This document shows positions 31,090-44,200 of a stretch of 64,000 bases of DNA, one piece after another. This DNA is from Plazaster borealis. Its lineage: Eukaryota; Echinodermata; Asteroidea; Forcipulatida; Labidiasteridae. The stretch is taken from NCBI GenBank assembly GCA_021014325.1, contig CM037463.1, positions 23,224,026 to 23,288,025 on the forward strand, in the 5' to 3' direction. The translations under genes and the position numbers were made by a program. Numbering within the stretch: position 1 is the first letter of the stretch; the number at the start of each line of letters is the position of its first letter. The notes beneath the pieces are model-generated. The model did no database searches and was not told the origin of the DNA. It worked only from the letters and a program-made list of their open reading frames with translations.

Positions 31090-32440
31090 CTTTTATACAC
31101 TGGCTGTTTTCCCGGTATACCACTATATCTTGGGCCATTATTTTTACCGTTGCTCTCGGGCTAATTTACCGGCAATCTCGGGCTGTTTCACCAGTTATAT
31201 TTTTCCCCCGGTACTCTGGCTATTTCACTGAATCCCTTTGGCTATTTTATACGGTTACTCTCATGCGGCTATTTTACGGTTACTCTCATGCTATTTTACA
31301 GATTCTCTCTGGCTACTTTACGGTTACTCTGAGGCTATTTTACAGATTCTTTCCGGCTATTTTACGGTTACTCTCATGCTATTTTACAGATTCTCTCTGG
31401 CTATTTTATGGTTCTTATCTCGTGCTATTTTACAGATTCTCTCTGGCTATTTTATGGTTATTCTCGTGCTATTTTACAGATTCTCTTTAGCTATTTTACG
31501 GTTACCTTTATGCTATTTTACCTTTTCTCTCTGGCTTTTTTACGGTAGGCCTATGCTCTCCATGCTATTTTACAGATTCTCTCAGACTAGTTTACGGTTA
31601 CTCTGTGCTATTTTACAGATTCTCTCTGGCTATTTTACGGTACTCTCATGCTATTTTACAGATTCTCTCCGGCTATTTTATGGTTATTCTCGTGCTATTT
31701 TACAGATTCTCTTTGGCTACTTTACGGTTACTCTCATGCTATTTTACCTTTTCTCTCTGGCTTTTTACGGTAGGCCTACTCTCCATGCTATTTTACAGAT
31801 TCTCTCCGACTATTTTACGGTTACTGTCATGCTATTTTACAGATTCTCTTTGGCTATTTTACGGTTACTCCAATGCTATTTTACAGATTCTCTCTGGCTA
31901 TTTTACGGTTACTCCTATGCTATTTTACATATTCTCTCTGGCTATTTAACGGTTACTCTCATGCTATTTTACAGATTCTACAGATTCTCTCTGGCTATTT
32001 TACGGTTACTGTCATGCTATTTTACAGATTCTATCTGACTATTTTACGGTTACTCCCATGCTATTTTACAGATTCTCTCTGGCTTTTTAACGGTTACTCC
32101 CATGCTATTTTACAGATTCTCTCTGGCTATTTTACGGTTACTCTCATGCTATTTTACAGATTCTACAGATTCTCTCTGGCTATTTCACGGTTACTCTCAT
32201 GCTATTTTACAGATTCTCTCCGGCTATTTTACGGTTACTCTCATGCTATTTTACTTATTCGCTCTGGGGTTTTTTTACGGTTACTCTCCATGCTATTTTA
32301 CAGATTCTCTCTGGCTATTTTACAGTTACTCTCATGCTATTTTACAGATTCTCTCTGGCTATTTCATGGCTACTCTCATGCTATTTCATCGTCATCTGGC
32401 TATTTTACCGATACCTCCGGCTAACCGATTATTTACCATC
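31090..32440. repeat. 44-bp tandem repeat (two 22-bp halves), about 26 units
   Basis: The unit alternates GGCTATTTTACGGTTACTCT and CATGCTATTTTACAGATTCT. For example GGCTATTTT at 31267 is followed by GGCTACTTT at 31311. Copies are clean at about 31245-32400 and decay at both ends. Stop codons are rare because the unit lacks TAA, TAG and TGA in most phases, which creates 150-266-residue frames; these are artefacts. Confidence 0.93.
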
Positions 32441-34805
32441 TCTAGCCGAAGTTGCAGACAATCCTATGGCTTTTCTATCGGGAGGCCAATACCCTGTTCT
32501 CCCTGGCAAGTCAGTTTACACCCAAGTTGCTACCGGTGATGGTTTACCTTTAGTAGGCCTACCAGAACTCGTCATTTACATGGTACTCCTCGCCGGGTAC
32601 AGATCTACACAATTTGCCCTGCTTCAACATTGGTCTTTTAATTGATTTTGGTTGGTTTTGCGGACAATATGGCCTAATGAGAAGGTATGGTTTGAACGCT
32701 CTGTCTGTACGGGTCAAACACCTGTCGCCCCTTGCCTTTTAATACAAACACTATACCCATTGGTGCATCAGTTAGTTGGAGGTAATTCAAGATCGTGCAA
32801 ATAACCTTTTTTCGAGAAAAAAAAATGTTTGAACCATTTTGAGAAAGCACTGCAAAAACCATAGAGCAAGGATATAGCAACAACTGAAGTATAAATTCGC
32901 GGCACACACTGGAATGTTTTATTACGCAGCATAATATCTATTAATAAAACCAGTCAAGTTGGATTTTAGATGAACATTCTTTAAATAGTTGGGTTACTGT
33001 CTTATAATTTCCTCCCTCTTTAATAGTTAATAGTTGACTATTGTAATGGGGCAACCAATTAGTGAGTCTACATGAGAGAAAGTTTATTAACACACCTGCT
33101 TGGGTCGATATTAACCTTTGCCGATTTCTAGGTCTCTCGAGTTGGTTGCTCTCAATAAACTATTGTATAATTCAATTTTACCCTTCAAATAATGATATAT
33201 ACCCCCAACTTGTTTTATTAGTTTGTAAACCATTCATAATTCAGCCATTGGCAGAGTTTCATTGATGGATTACGGGTAAGGAAAAATGACGCACATAGAA
33301 GCCAACACTTTCTTTTATTCATTTTTATTTTTCTTTCTTTTTTTCAGTCGGCAAAACTTGAAACGTTGTTATAGTATGGCGGTTCTGAAACTCCATGCAC
33401 GAGTCGTTACGTTGGTGGGACTGATTCCAATAAGAAACACAAAGGATCGTGTGGATAGGGCCTTTATATGGCTAGCCTTGAGCAGAATTCCGGCAGAAGT
33501 TTTTTAAAAAGCAGAAAATTATGACTACAGTAGCAGACCGTGTCACTGAATTGTGGGATTAACCAGTTACTATGGAAGACTTGAAACAGATTCGGCAAGG
33601 TTCAAATAGAACACAGTGGACCATGTCGCATTGACAAGCACTGTGGTTGAAGACAATCCTTTAACTTATAATATGCAAACATAATTCATAACCGTGTTCA
33701 GTGTGTTCTGGATGGCGGCCGACATCAAAGATGGAAACGATTATCGTCCCAAGATGACCTACAGTTTAATTGTGCAGAAAAAATGAACATCAGTGACGCA
33801 CCGTCGACCATAGCGAAACTAAAGGAATTGAAGAAGGGAAAAAAAACAGAAGCTTAAACGTTGCTCATTTTGTTGAGTCGTCAGCGCCCATATTGGAGTC
33901 GACAGTTTCATTTATCTTCTACGGTTGACATGGCAGTGAGGTCATCAGTACAGTTGCAAGTATTTTATCACAATGCACAACGTCTGGGTGCCAGACGGAA
34001 GCGAGGGCAATTCTCGTAACGTGTAGACAATCCCATTTCATGCTTGGTGGGTCAGACACCAATCTTTGGGGGTATACAACAGTATAGTATCCGGGCCTTA
34101 ATCACGTCATAATCCTCGCTTGCCTGGGTGCGACATTACTCCTAAGTCACTTCTAAAATGTATTTTTACTTTTCTTATGATTTCATTATATTTCGTCCCT
34201 CTGTACGCAAACTATAGTAATTGCCATACTACAACGAACTCAAACCTGGTATAAGATTTAAATCTCGGTGGAAATCAACGTTGATAAAATTAATTATGTG
34301 GACGTTGTTTTAGGAATTAAACAACTTGTTAAAGGAATACGGTTGTTTCTTCTTTTCTTCTGGCTTTTCATTATGATTTGATTTTCTTTCATTTTTATTT
34401 GCTGTTTTATTTTAACAGAGAAAAAGAAAATGCCTTTCTTGAAGGACTTTGTATTAACAGTTTAAGGAAAGTGTTTACGATACAATTTAAGTAAAAATCA
34501 GTGTAAGTAGGCCTAGTGTAAGTAACAGCAAAATTAGAAACACTGAAACTAATGAGGGGTAAATATCAAATCAAAACAAAAGAAAGTGACACACGAAAAG
34601 ACAAAATCACTGAAGCATTTGTTTGTATTTGCTTAGCTTACGTTTTGAATCAACAAGCCTCGACACATTAGTCAAACAGACTTGTGTTAACAAATTGTAT
34701 TAATTGATCTTGCGCACTAAACCACTATTAGAATTAAGAAACAGAAATTGATGCTAGGGTTGATCTGTTCAGAGTCTGACCCATGTCAAATTGACCCGAA
34801 ATTTC
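32441..34805. other. Single-copy non-coding stretch
   Basis: No gene recognised. A short frame starts at 33711 (MAADIKDGNDYRPKMTYSLI, then stop) with GGATGGC context but no family match. AT-rich DNA follows. Confidence 0.4.
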
Positions 34806-34806
34806 C

Positions 34807-35159
34807 TTAAAGGTATCGTACACGTTTGGTAATGACTCAAAACAAGTATCAGCATAAAAACTTACTTGGTAACAAGCAACGGAGAGCTGTTGATAGTATA
34901 AAACATTGTAGGAAACGACTCCCTCTGAAGTAACGTAGTTTTTCAAATAATACAAATTTCTTGCAAGAAGTTTTTATTCCTATCTGAAAGCACACAAATT
35001 TGTACAACAAGGGTGTTTTTTCTTTCATCATTTTCTTGCAACTTCGATGAGCAATTGAGCCCAAATTTTCACAGGCTTGTTATTTTATGCATATGTTGGG
35101 ATACACCTTAGTGAGAACACTGGTATTTGACAATTTCCAAACGTGTTCAGTGCCTTTAA
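34807..35159 (-). mobile_element. Family-A TTAA MITE, copy A6
   Basis: TTAAAGGTATCGTACACG at the left and CGTGTTCAGTGCCTTTAA at the right. The centre is shortened to CTTGCAAGAAG. Confidence 0.85.
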
Positions 35160-35687
35160 TCTCGGTCATGATGACTGATGGTGGTGCTAATTTCAGTCTG
35201 GATTATCGAAGGCATCTCGTGTCAGATAGGGCCACCCGAAGGATGTGCAATGAAGACGGCAGTCTGAGCGCGACGGGCACGGTCATCGCGTGAGTTTTCA
35301 AACCAATTACTCGGTATATTGGTTAGACTTGGTTAGACATGGTTTGCCATATGAGGTAGAATTGTTTGGTAAAGAGCACATTACTCAAACCTCTTAATAA
35401 ACTTAAAAACCGGCAAATTCCTTGTCAGATAATTCAACAAAAAGTGTTGCATGTTTTAACGCGATTTGCTGTGGCTTTTAGGCGTACACTGCACACCATA
35501 CGCGATAAGAGATTGTCACTTTTGTAATGGTCATTGTCATCAATCAAAATTATTCAAAAATGGTTGGACTATTTTAGTTATGAGCTTCAATTTATTGTTT
35601 TAAACAGTTGGGGGGAAAAAGCCGCATGAGAAATCTACTTTTCCTTCGTGGATCGTCTAAATGTGTGCTTTTAGTGCGTGCATCATG

Positions 35688-36277
35688 CACTGCAAAACTG
35701 GGGGGTTAAAATTGACACCATGGGATGGGTGTTGTCACAAATATAGATACTGAAAAAAGGAATCTAAATTTACACCATTTGGGCATTGAAATAACACTAT
35801 TTTCTGCCAACACAATTACATTGGTGTTATTTTAACACCCTATGGTGTTAAAGGTATCGTACACGTTTGGTAATGACTCAAAACAAATATTAGCATAAAA
35901 ACTTACTTCGTAACAAGCAACGGAGAGCTGTTGATAGTATAAAACATTGTAGGAAACGACTCCCTCTGAAGTAACGTAGTTTTTAAAAAAAGAGGTAATT
36001 TCTCACTAAAAGAAGTTTTTATTCTTATTCGAGAGCACACACATTTGTACAACAAGGGTATTTTTTCTTTCATCATTTTCTTGCAACTTCGATGACCAAT
36101 TGAGCCCAATTTTTCACAGGCTTGTTATTTTATGCATATGTTGGGATACACCAAGTGAGAACACTGGTCTTTGACAATTTCCAAACGTGTTCAGTGCCTT
36201 TAACTGTGATTCTCTGTTCGGTATCTATATGTGACAACACCCATGGTGTCAATTTTAACACCCCAGTTGTTGCAGTG
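35688..36277. mobile_element. Inverted-repeat element hosting copy A7
   Basis: CACTGCAAAACTGGGGGGTT and AAAATTGACACCATGGGA at the left pair with CCATGGTGTCAATTTTAACA and CCCAGTTGTTGCAGTG at the right. The family-A MITE at 35848-36203 interrupts it. Confidence 0.75.
35848..36203 (-). mobile_element. Family-A TTAA MITE, copy A7
   Basis: TTAAAGGTATCGTACACG at the left and CGTGTTCAGTGCCTTTAA at the right. It lost half of the central palindrome (only AGAAGTTTTTATTC remains). Confidence 0.85.
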
Positions 36278-36727
36278 TGGTGTCTTTAGCTCAGCGTATC
36301 ACTGTACAATGAGCACCATGTAAATTAAATACAAACTGCGGGTCTCAGACAGTTTCTCTATGCTGACATGGTTCAATTCAGGCAGTGAATACTTTTCAAT
36401 TTAACTTTTAAATGTTACTCAGTCGAGCGGAAAAATAACCTATTGATGTCAAATGTTTTGTGTCATGATTTCTTTACATTCACGTTATGATTTCGGTGAT
36501 ACATGAATATCGATGCAAACATTACTCGTGTTAGGAGCATTTAGTAGAGTTTGTTGGTTTTGGGTGGTTTTTTTTAGTAAGCATTGTTTGTCTTGCTTTG
36601 AATGCGCAAGTTTGTTCAACCATCCCACAGAAAATAATGTGAAATTTATAATGTGACTAAAAACTGTTACTACTGAACAAATGCCTGGAACTGGTTTGCT
36701 TTTAAATTGCCTGGTGTGATGTGGCCC

Positions 36728-37068
36728 TTAAAGGTATCGTACACTTTTGGTAACAGCTCAAAATCAGTGTCCACATTTTGTGTGATTCAACATATGCATA
36801 AACAAACAAACCTGTGAAAGTTTGAGCTTAATTGGTCATCGAGGTCACAAGAAAATAGTGAAAAGAGACCTTATGTGTTTTCTGATTTTTCAAGTTATCG
36901 CGCGTGATAAAAACTATTGTTTTACTCATTTCTCAGAAACGATAGCATTTTAGGCAGAAATATTTTAAGGAACCCTTTCTACAGTTACTTACTTTAAATC
37001 ATGTAAGTTATGTGTGAACTGTGAACATTGTGTTTTTCGATCTTACCAATAGCGTACAGGGACTTTAA
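36728..37068 (+). mobile_element. Family-C TTAA MITE, copy C2
   Basis: TTAAAGGTATCGTACACT at the left and AGCGTACAGGGACTTTAA at the right. The body shares TCACAAGAAAATAGTGAAA and GGCAGAAATATTT with C1. It abuts A8, sharing the TTAA at 37065-37068. Confidence 0.75.
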
Positions 37069-37433
37069 AGGTATCGTACACGTTTGGTAATTGTCAAAGA
37101 CCAGTGTTCTCACTTGGTGTATCCCAACATATGCATAAAATAACAAGCCTGTGAAAATTTGGGCTAAATTGGTCATCGAACTTGCAAGAAATGCTGAAAG
37201 AAAAAACACCCTTGTTGTACATTAATTTGTGTGCTTTCAGATAGAAATAAAAAACTTCTTGCAAGAAGTTTTTATTATTTTAGTGAGAAATTACCTCTTT
37301 CTCGAAAACTATGTTACTTCGGAGGGAGTCGTTTCCTACAATATTTTATACTATCAACAGCTCTCCGTTGCTTGTTACCAAGTAAGTTTTTATGCTAATA
37401 CTTGTTTGGAGTCATTACCAAAGTACAATATCC
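37065..37433 (+). mobile_element. Family-A TTAA MITE, copy A8, right end truncated
   Basis: TTAAAGGTATCGTACACG at the left and the full body with ACTTCTTGCAAGAAGT. The right end stops at CATTACCAAAGTACAATA without the last ~15 bases. Confidence 0.8.
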
Positions 37434-38572
37434 CAGTCTGTAATTCAGATAGTGTTTCACAGGCAAAAAGATGGTCAAACATTGGTTTGGAATAGTGTAT
37501 TATTATCTTTCAAACCATTTATAGTTTGTTTTCTGTCCTTTTCTTCATGGCAAGAAAGCATATCACGAATATAAATAGCACAAGGTTTTGGATGTGGCTT
37601 ATAATCTGACCACCATCTTGAAGCCGTGTGGGTATTTTCCCGTTCGGGTTTCAACATTTAAAGATGAAGCCGTATCCGTAGCCAGAACAGTAATTTCGAA
37701 AATGTTTTCTGAACCATTTATACATTGCAAACCAAATTACAATTATACTGTCTATTAAACACATGGCTGGCTGTACAACTTGTGTATATTCATCAACAAT
37801 TATGAAATCTTTGGAATTTTTTCAAAGATTTCGAATAACCAGATGAAAAAAACCTCGACTATGAGAGTGATGTTGAAGTATATTTTGTATAGTGTAATAT
37901 TAGGATACCATAAATCATTTGATTCGGTCAGATCTTTCCGTCTCTTATAGGAAGCATATAACCTCAACCACACGTGCCCTAGTCGTCCGCACCTGTTCCG
38001 ACTGTTCCCAAAAATCTATATCTCCCAGTCGGCTTTTGTTGCCGACTAACAAGTTTCGATGTTCCGACCCTTGCGGGCGTCTGCTCTGCCAATTTCGTAA
38101 AATGCTACACAAATCGTCCGGATTTAGGGGTCTTTTGAAAGCGGGGCGATCGCACGAATTCTGGGCCTGATACCGCAGGGTCTAATCCGACCGATATTGT
38201 TGCGCTAATCCTGGCCTTCTTTTGGACCAGTTTTCTCCCCCTCTCATGCCGGTCGTTCCTGTTGAAGAATCAATCGGTGGGTTTATATACAGGGCCCTTC
38301 AGAGCATGTGCAGATGGTTGATGGAGAAAAGAACACAACCATATAATGCAATGGCCTATAGATACTGTATATGATGAACAAAGACGGATACTCACTAAAT
38401 TCACTGTGGTTTTAAATATAGTCTTGCTATTATACTGTATTTTTTTGCCCACCTTCATACAGTGGTTTTGTTTACAAAAACAGAGTCCTATCAACTCTAT
38501 TATCCAAATTATGTAGATAATAGAGTTTTAAATACTATTATGGTTCAAATTATAAGACAAAGTCAATTATAC
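37434..38572. other. Single-copy non-coding stretch
   Basis: No gene recognised. 37.9-38.2 kb is somewhat GC-richer and has an 83-codon frame without family match or splice context. Confidence 0.4.
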
Positions 38573-38945
38573 TTAAAGGCACTGAACACGTTTGGTAATT
38601 GTCACAGACCAGTGTTCTCACTTGGTGTATCCCAACATATGCATAAAATAACAAGCCTGTGAAAATTTGGGCTCAATAGGTCATCGAAGTTGCAAGAAAA
38701 CGATGAAAGAAATACACCCTTGTTGTACAAATTTGTGTGCTTTCAGATAGGAATAAAAGGCTTCTTGCAAGAAGTCTTTTGTTATTTTAGTAAGAAATTA
38801 CCTCTTTCTCAAAAACTACGTTACTTCAGAGGGAGTCGTTTCTCACAATGTTTTGTACTATATCAACATACTATGCTCGTTACAAAGTCAGTTTTTATGC
38901 TAATATATATTTTGAGTAATTACCAAACGTGTACAGTGCCTTTAA
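38573..38945 (+). mobile_element. Family-A TTAA MITE, copy A9
   Basis: TTAAAGGCACTGAACACG at the left and CGTGTACAGTGCCTTTAA at the right. Central hairpin GGCTTCTTGCAAGAAGTC. Confidence 0.85.
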
Positions 38946-40246
38946 AAGGTAAATTGCATTAAATGTTTTTGAACACGGTTGGTGTTAGTTTACAATGAAC
39001 ACACCATTCAAGAAACCTGTGAATAATTAGTGACTTAATTAGAATCAAATGTCGTGGTTAAGTTTTTGTGAAAACAACAACAATGAATGTATGTTTCATT
39101 CGATGAATTTTGTGCACATTGTGCGTGAGCTCATTTCAATGGCGGAAACGTATATCAATATTTTAGAGGTTTGTTAACGAGAAATCCGTTGAGGATCTCA
39201 TCCCAGCAGCAAGCAGCGGAGTCACCGTGTGAAGGGCTGTAAAAAAAAAACATGTCAGATCGAATTTTGAATTACAAGTGGCAGATAATTGTTATTGGAC
39301 CACATTATTAAAAGCCTGTAAATTATTCTATAGTGTTGAACTGTATTGTTATACAAATCGGTTCTCGGTTGGTTTTTGGTTAAGATACCGGTAATGCGTC
39401 GGTAACACTTTAAACGGATGTAATTGTTTATAATAGAAATCATTATAAATATACAGAAATTTAACTAAACAATGTTCATAAGTCAAGGCCTACAATTTAC
39501 AAAGATAAGTTTAACCATAAACAATTCAAAATAGAATTAAACATTTTTCAGAAATTGATAGCTATTCAGACCATTTTTTGAAAGTCTGTTGTCAGATTTT
39601 TTGTATATCTTCATTTTCATCTATTTAGGAGAATTCTAAGGACCTTTTTAATCAAAACTACTGTATAAAAAAAGGTATACAAGGTAATAATTCAAACCAA
39701 TTCCTCGTTTTATACCAAAAAGTGCAAAACCACAAAATGTGTGTTTCTGGCATTTTCTTGTTTCTATTTCTGATAGACTTTCAGCTACTTTAGCGAAAAA
39801 GTGTTAAAAGGAATTTAAATTTGTTTATTATGTGTTTGTTTATCATTTAAATGTAAATTTTGATATTTTTACACTTCTGAATTTTTCGTTATTATCGATA
39901 AAAAAATAAGGCCTGAAAAACTAGCCACACTTCTGTCATTTACGGCGTGCGTCAAAATGACAAAACTTTGACGTCATTTGTGGGATGTTGCTTTGTTATA
40001 CCTCCATGCTGCAACAAAGCGATTATACAAAACGGAGCTCCCACAAACATTAGAAAAGACGTCGCAGGGCTTTTCGCGAATCTTTCCAACAAGCACCAGA
40101 GAAGGGTATTCAAAATTATTGGGGGGGTTTTGTACAATTAAAAACTGTTGAATCGCATGTAAACTCAATTTCCGTATTGATTGAAAACATTTAATATGAA
40201 TTTCAGCAAAGATCACTTGTTGCCGCGGTTTTGTTAAAGCTGGTCT
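38946..40246. other. Single-copy AT-rich non-coding stretch
   Basis: No gene recognised. TGACGTCA (39969-39976), a perfect CRE palindrome, is the only clear motif. Confidence 0.4.
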
Positions 40247-40628
40247 TTGGTATCGTACACGTTTGGTAATGACTCAAAACAAATATTATATATAATAGCA
40301 TAACAAATTATTTGGTAACAAGCAACGGAGAGCTGTTGATAGTATAAAATATTGTAGAAAACGACTCCCTCTGAAGTAACGTAGTTTTTGAGAAAGAGGT
40401 AATTTCTCACTCAAATAATAAAAACTTCTTGCAAGAACTTTTTATTCCTATCTGAAAGCACACAAATTAATGTACAACAAGGGTGTTTTTTCTTTCATCA
40501 TTTGCTTGCAACTTCGATGACCAATTGAGCCCAAATTTTCACAGGCTTGTTATTTTATGCATATGTTGGGATACACCAAGTGAGAACACTGGTCTTTGAC
40601 AATTTCTAAAAGTGTTTAGTGCCTTTAA
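40247..40628 (-). mobile_element. Family-A TTAA MITE, copy A10
   Basis: Left end GGTATCGTACACGTTTGG lacks TTAA; right end AGTGTTTAGTGCCTTTAA. The central palindrome is present as ACTTCTTGCAAGAACT. Confidence 0.82.
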
Positions 40629-41229
40629 GATGTTTGTCGTCATCGTTTATGTGAAAAAGATAACAGAAGATGAAAGTTTGACTGGTGCTTGAATTATGAT
40701 TCCAATGAATGAAAGTGGTGCAGTGCAGTTCTAACACTCACATTGTACCGTGTCATCCAGCATATGAACTCATTATCATATCATATTCCACTTGCAATAT
40801 AATCCATTATTTATTGTTTATTGTGAACTATTGATGTTTTGTGAGGGTTGCCAATAAAACCAGGAATAAAAACAGAACAAATACAGCCTGCAAATTTTCA
40901 TTTTTTTTCTTCATTTAATTAATTCCTAAATCAATCAAAAAGAGACTTAAATATCTTAATTATTAATTTCGTTCGCCAAAACACTTTCTCTTTGAGCCAA
41001 AATGTACGAATGGGCCAATGAATGTTAATTTATAGTCAATGGTGAATAGTTATTATCTTTTGTTTAGTAAATAATAATTGACTTTTAAATTAAGTACCGA
41101 ACAGCAGATGTTCTTTTATATTATAATATTTCTCGAAAACAAGAGTGTTTATTGAGCTGAATTCTTAACAAGTTCTTGAGAAAAATGTTTCTTTACACTT
41201 AAGATTTTAAATTGTATTTCCCAAAAACG
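40629..41229. other. AT-rich flank of the satellite
   Basis: Nothing recognised: no coding frame, no repeat, until the C-rich array starts abruptly near 41230. Confidence 0.5.
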
Positions 41230-44200
41230 ATGTTTTACTATCCCTCAACCCCAACCACAATCAATTCACCCCATCCCCGAACCATCCCACCACTCCATCC
41301 AGTCTACCATCCCGAACCATCCCATGCCAGTCTCCCATGCCGAACCATCCCATCACCCCATCCCCGAACCATCCCATCACCCCATCCAGTCTCCCATCCC
41401 CGAACCATCCCACCACTCCATCCAGTCTACCATCCCGAACCATCCCACCACCCCATCCAGTCTACCATCCCGAACCATCCCACCACTCCATCCAGTCTAC
41501 CATCCCGAACCATCCCATCACCCCATCCAGTCTACCATCCCCGAACTATCCCATCACCCCATCCAGTCTACCATCCCGAACCATCCCATCACCCCATCCA
41601 GTCTCCCATCCCGAACCATCCCATCACCCCATCCAGTCTACCATCCCGAACCATCCCATCACCCCATCCAGTCTCCCATCCCGAACCATCCCATCACCCC
41701 ATCCAGTCTACCATCCCGAACCATCCCATCACCCCATCCAGTCTACCATCCCGAACCATCCCACCACTCCATCCAGTCTACCATCCCGAACCATCCCATC
41801 ACCCCATCCAGTCTCCCATCCCGAACCATCCCATCACCCCATCCAGTCTCCCATCCCGAACCATCCCATCACCCCATCCAGTCTACCATCCCGAACCATC
41901 CCACCACTCCATCCAGTCTACCATCCCGAACCATCCCATCACCCCATCCAGTCTCCCATCCCCGAACCATCCCATCACCCCATCCAGTCTACCATCCCGA
42001 ACCATCCCATCACCCCATCCAGTCTCCCATCCCGAACCATCCCATCACCCCATCCAGTCTACCATCCCGAACCATCCCATCACCCCATCCAGTCTCCCAT
42101 CCCGAACCACCCCATCACCCCATCCAGTCTCCCATCCCCAAACCATCCCATCACCCCATCCAGTCTACCATCCCAAACCATCCCATCACTCCATCCAGTC
42201 TACCATCCCGAACCATCCCATCACCCCATCCAGTCTCCCATCCCGAACCATCCCACCACCCCATCCAGTCTACCATCCCGAACCATCCCATGCCAGTCTC
42301 CCATGCCGAACCATCCCATCACCCTATCCAGTCTCCCATCCCCAAACCATCCCATCACCCCATCCAGTCCCCCATCCCGAACCACCCCATCACCCCATCC
42401 AGTCTACCATCCCGAACCATCCCATCACCCCGTCCAGTGTACCATCCCGAACCATCCCATCACCCCATCCAGTCTACCATCCCGAACTATCCCATCACCC
42501 CATCCAGTCTACCATCCCGAACTATCCCATCACCCCATCCAGTCTACCATCCCGAACTATCCCATCACCCCATCCAGTCTCCCATCCCAAACCATCCCAT
42601 CACCCCATCCAGTCTACCATCCCGAACCATCCCATCACCCCATCCAGTCTCCCATCCCGAACCATCCCATCACCCCATCCAGTCTACCATCCCGAACCAT
42701 CCCACCACTCCATCCAGTCTACCATCCCGAACCATCCCATCACCCCATCCAGTCTACCATCCCGAACCATCCCATCACCCCATCCAGTCTACCATCCCAA
42801 ACCATCCCATCACCCCATCCAGTCTCCCATCCCGAACCACCCCATCACCCCATCCAGTCTCCCATCCCGAACCATCCCACCACCCCATCCAGTCTACCAT
42901 CCCGAACCATCCCATCACCCCATCCAGTCTCCCATCCCGAACCATCCCATCACCCCATCCAGTCTACCATCCCGAACCACCCCATCACCCCATCCAGTCT
43001 CCCATCCCCAAACCATCCCACCACCCCATCCAGTCTACCATCCCGAACCATCCCATGCCAGTCTCCCATGCCGAACCATCCCATCACCCTATCCAGTCTC
43101 CCATCCCGAACCATCCCATCACCCCATCCAGTCTCCCATCCCCAAACCATCCCATCACCCCATCCAGTCTACCATCCCCGAACCATCCCATCACCCCATC
43201 CAGTCTCCCATCCCCGAACCATCCCATCACCCCATCCAGTCTCCCATCCCCGAACCACCCCATCACCCCATCCAGTCTCCCATCCCGAACCATCCCATCA
43301 CCCCATCCAGTCTCCCATCCCGAACCATCCCATCACCCCATCCAGTCTACCATCCCGAACCATCCCACCACTCCATCCAGTCTACCATCCCGAACCATCC
43401 CATCACCCCATCCAGTCTACCATCCCGAACCATCCCATCACCCCATCCAGTCTCCCATCCCGAACCACCCCATCACCCCATCCAGTCTCCCATCCCCAAA
43501 CCATCCCACCACCCCATCCAGTCTACCATCCCGAACCATCCCATGCCAGTCTCCCATGCCGAACCATCCCATCACCCTATCCAGTCTCCCATCCCCAAAC
43601 CATCCCATCACCCCATCCAGTCCCCCATCCCGAACCACCCCATCACCCCATCCAGTCTACCATCCCGAACCATCCCATCACCCCGTCCAGTGTACCATCC
43701 CGAACCATCCCATCACCCCATCCAGTCTACCATTCCGAACTATCCCATCACCCCATCCAGTCTACCATCCCGAACCATCCCACCACCCCATCCAGTCTAC
43801 CATCCCGAACCATCCCATCACCCCATCCAGTCTCCCATCCCAAACCATCCCATCACCCCATCCAGTCTCCCATCCCCAAACCATCCCATCACCATATCCA
43901 GTCTCCCATCCCAAACCATCCCATCACCCTATCCAGTCTCCCATCCCCAAACCATCCCATCACCCCATCCAGTCTACCATCCCGAACCATCCCATCACCC
44001 CATCCAGTCTCCCATCCCGAACCATCCCATCACCCCATCCAGTCTCCCATCCCGAACCATCCCATCACCCCATCCAGTCTACCATCCCGAACCATCCCAT
44101 CACCCCATCCAGTCTCCCATCCCGAACCATCCTATCACCCCATCCAGTCTCCCATCCCGAACCATCCCATCACCCCATCCAGTCTACCATCCCGAACCAT

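Noticed and set aside
31011..32645. Hydrophobic 150-266-residue frames that resemble membrane proteins
   Set aside because: Periodic translation of the 44-bp array; overlapping frames show the same peptide.
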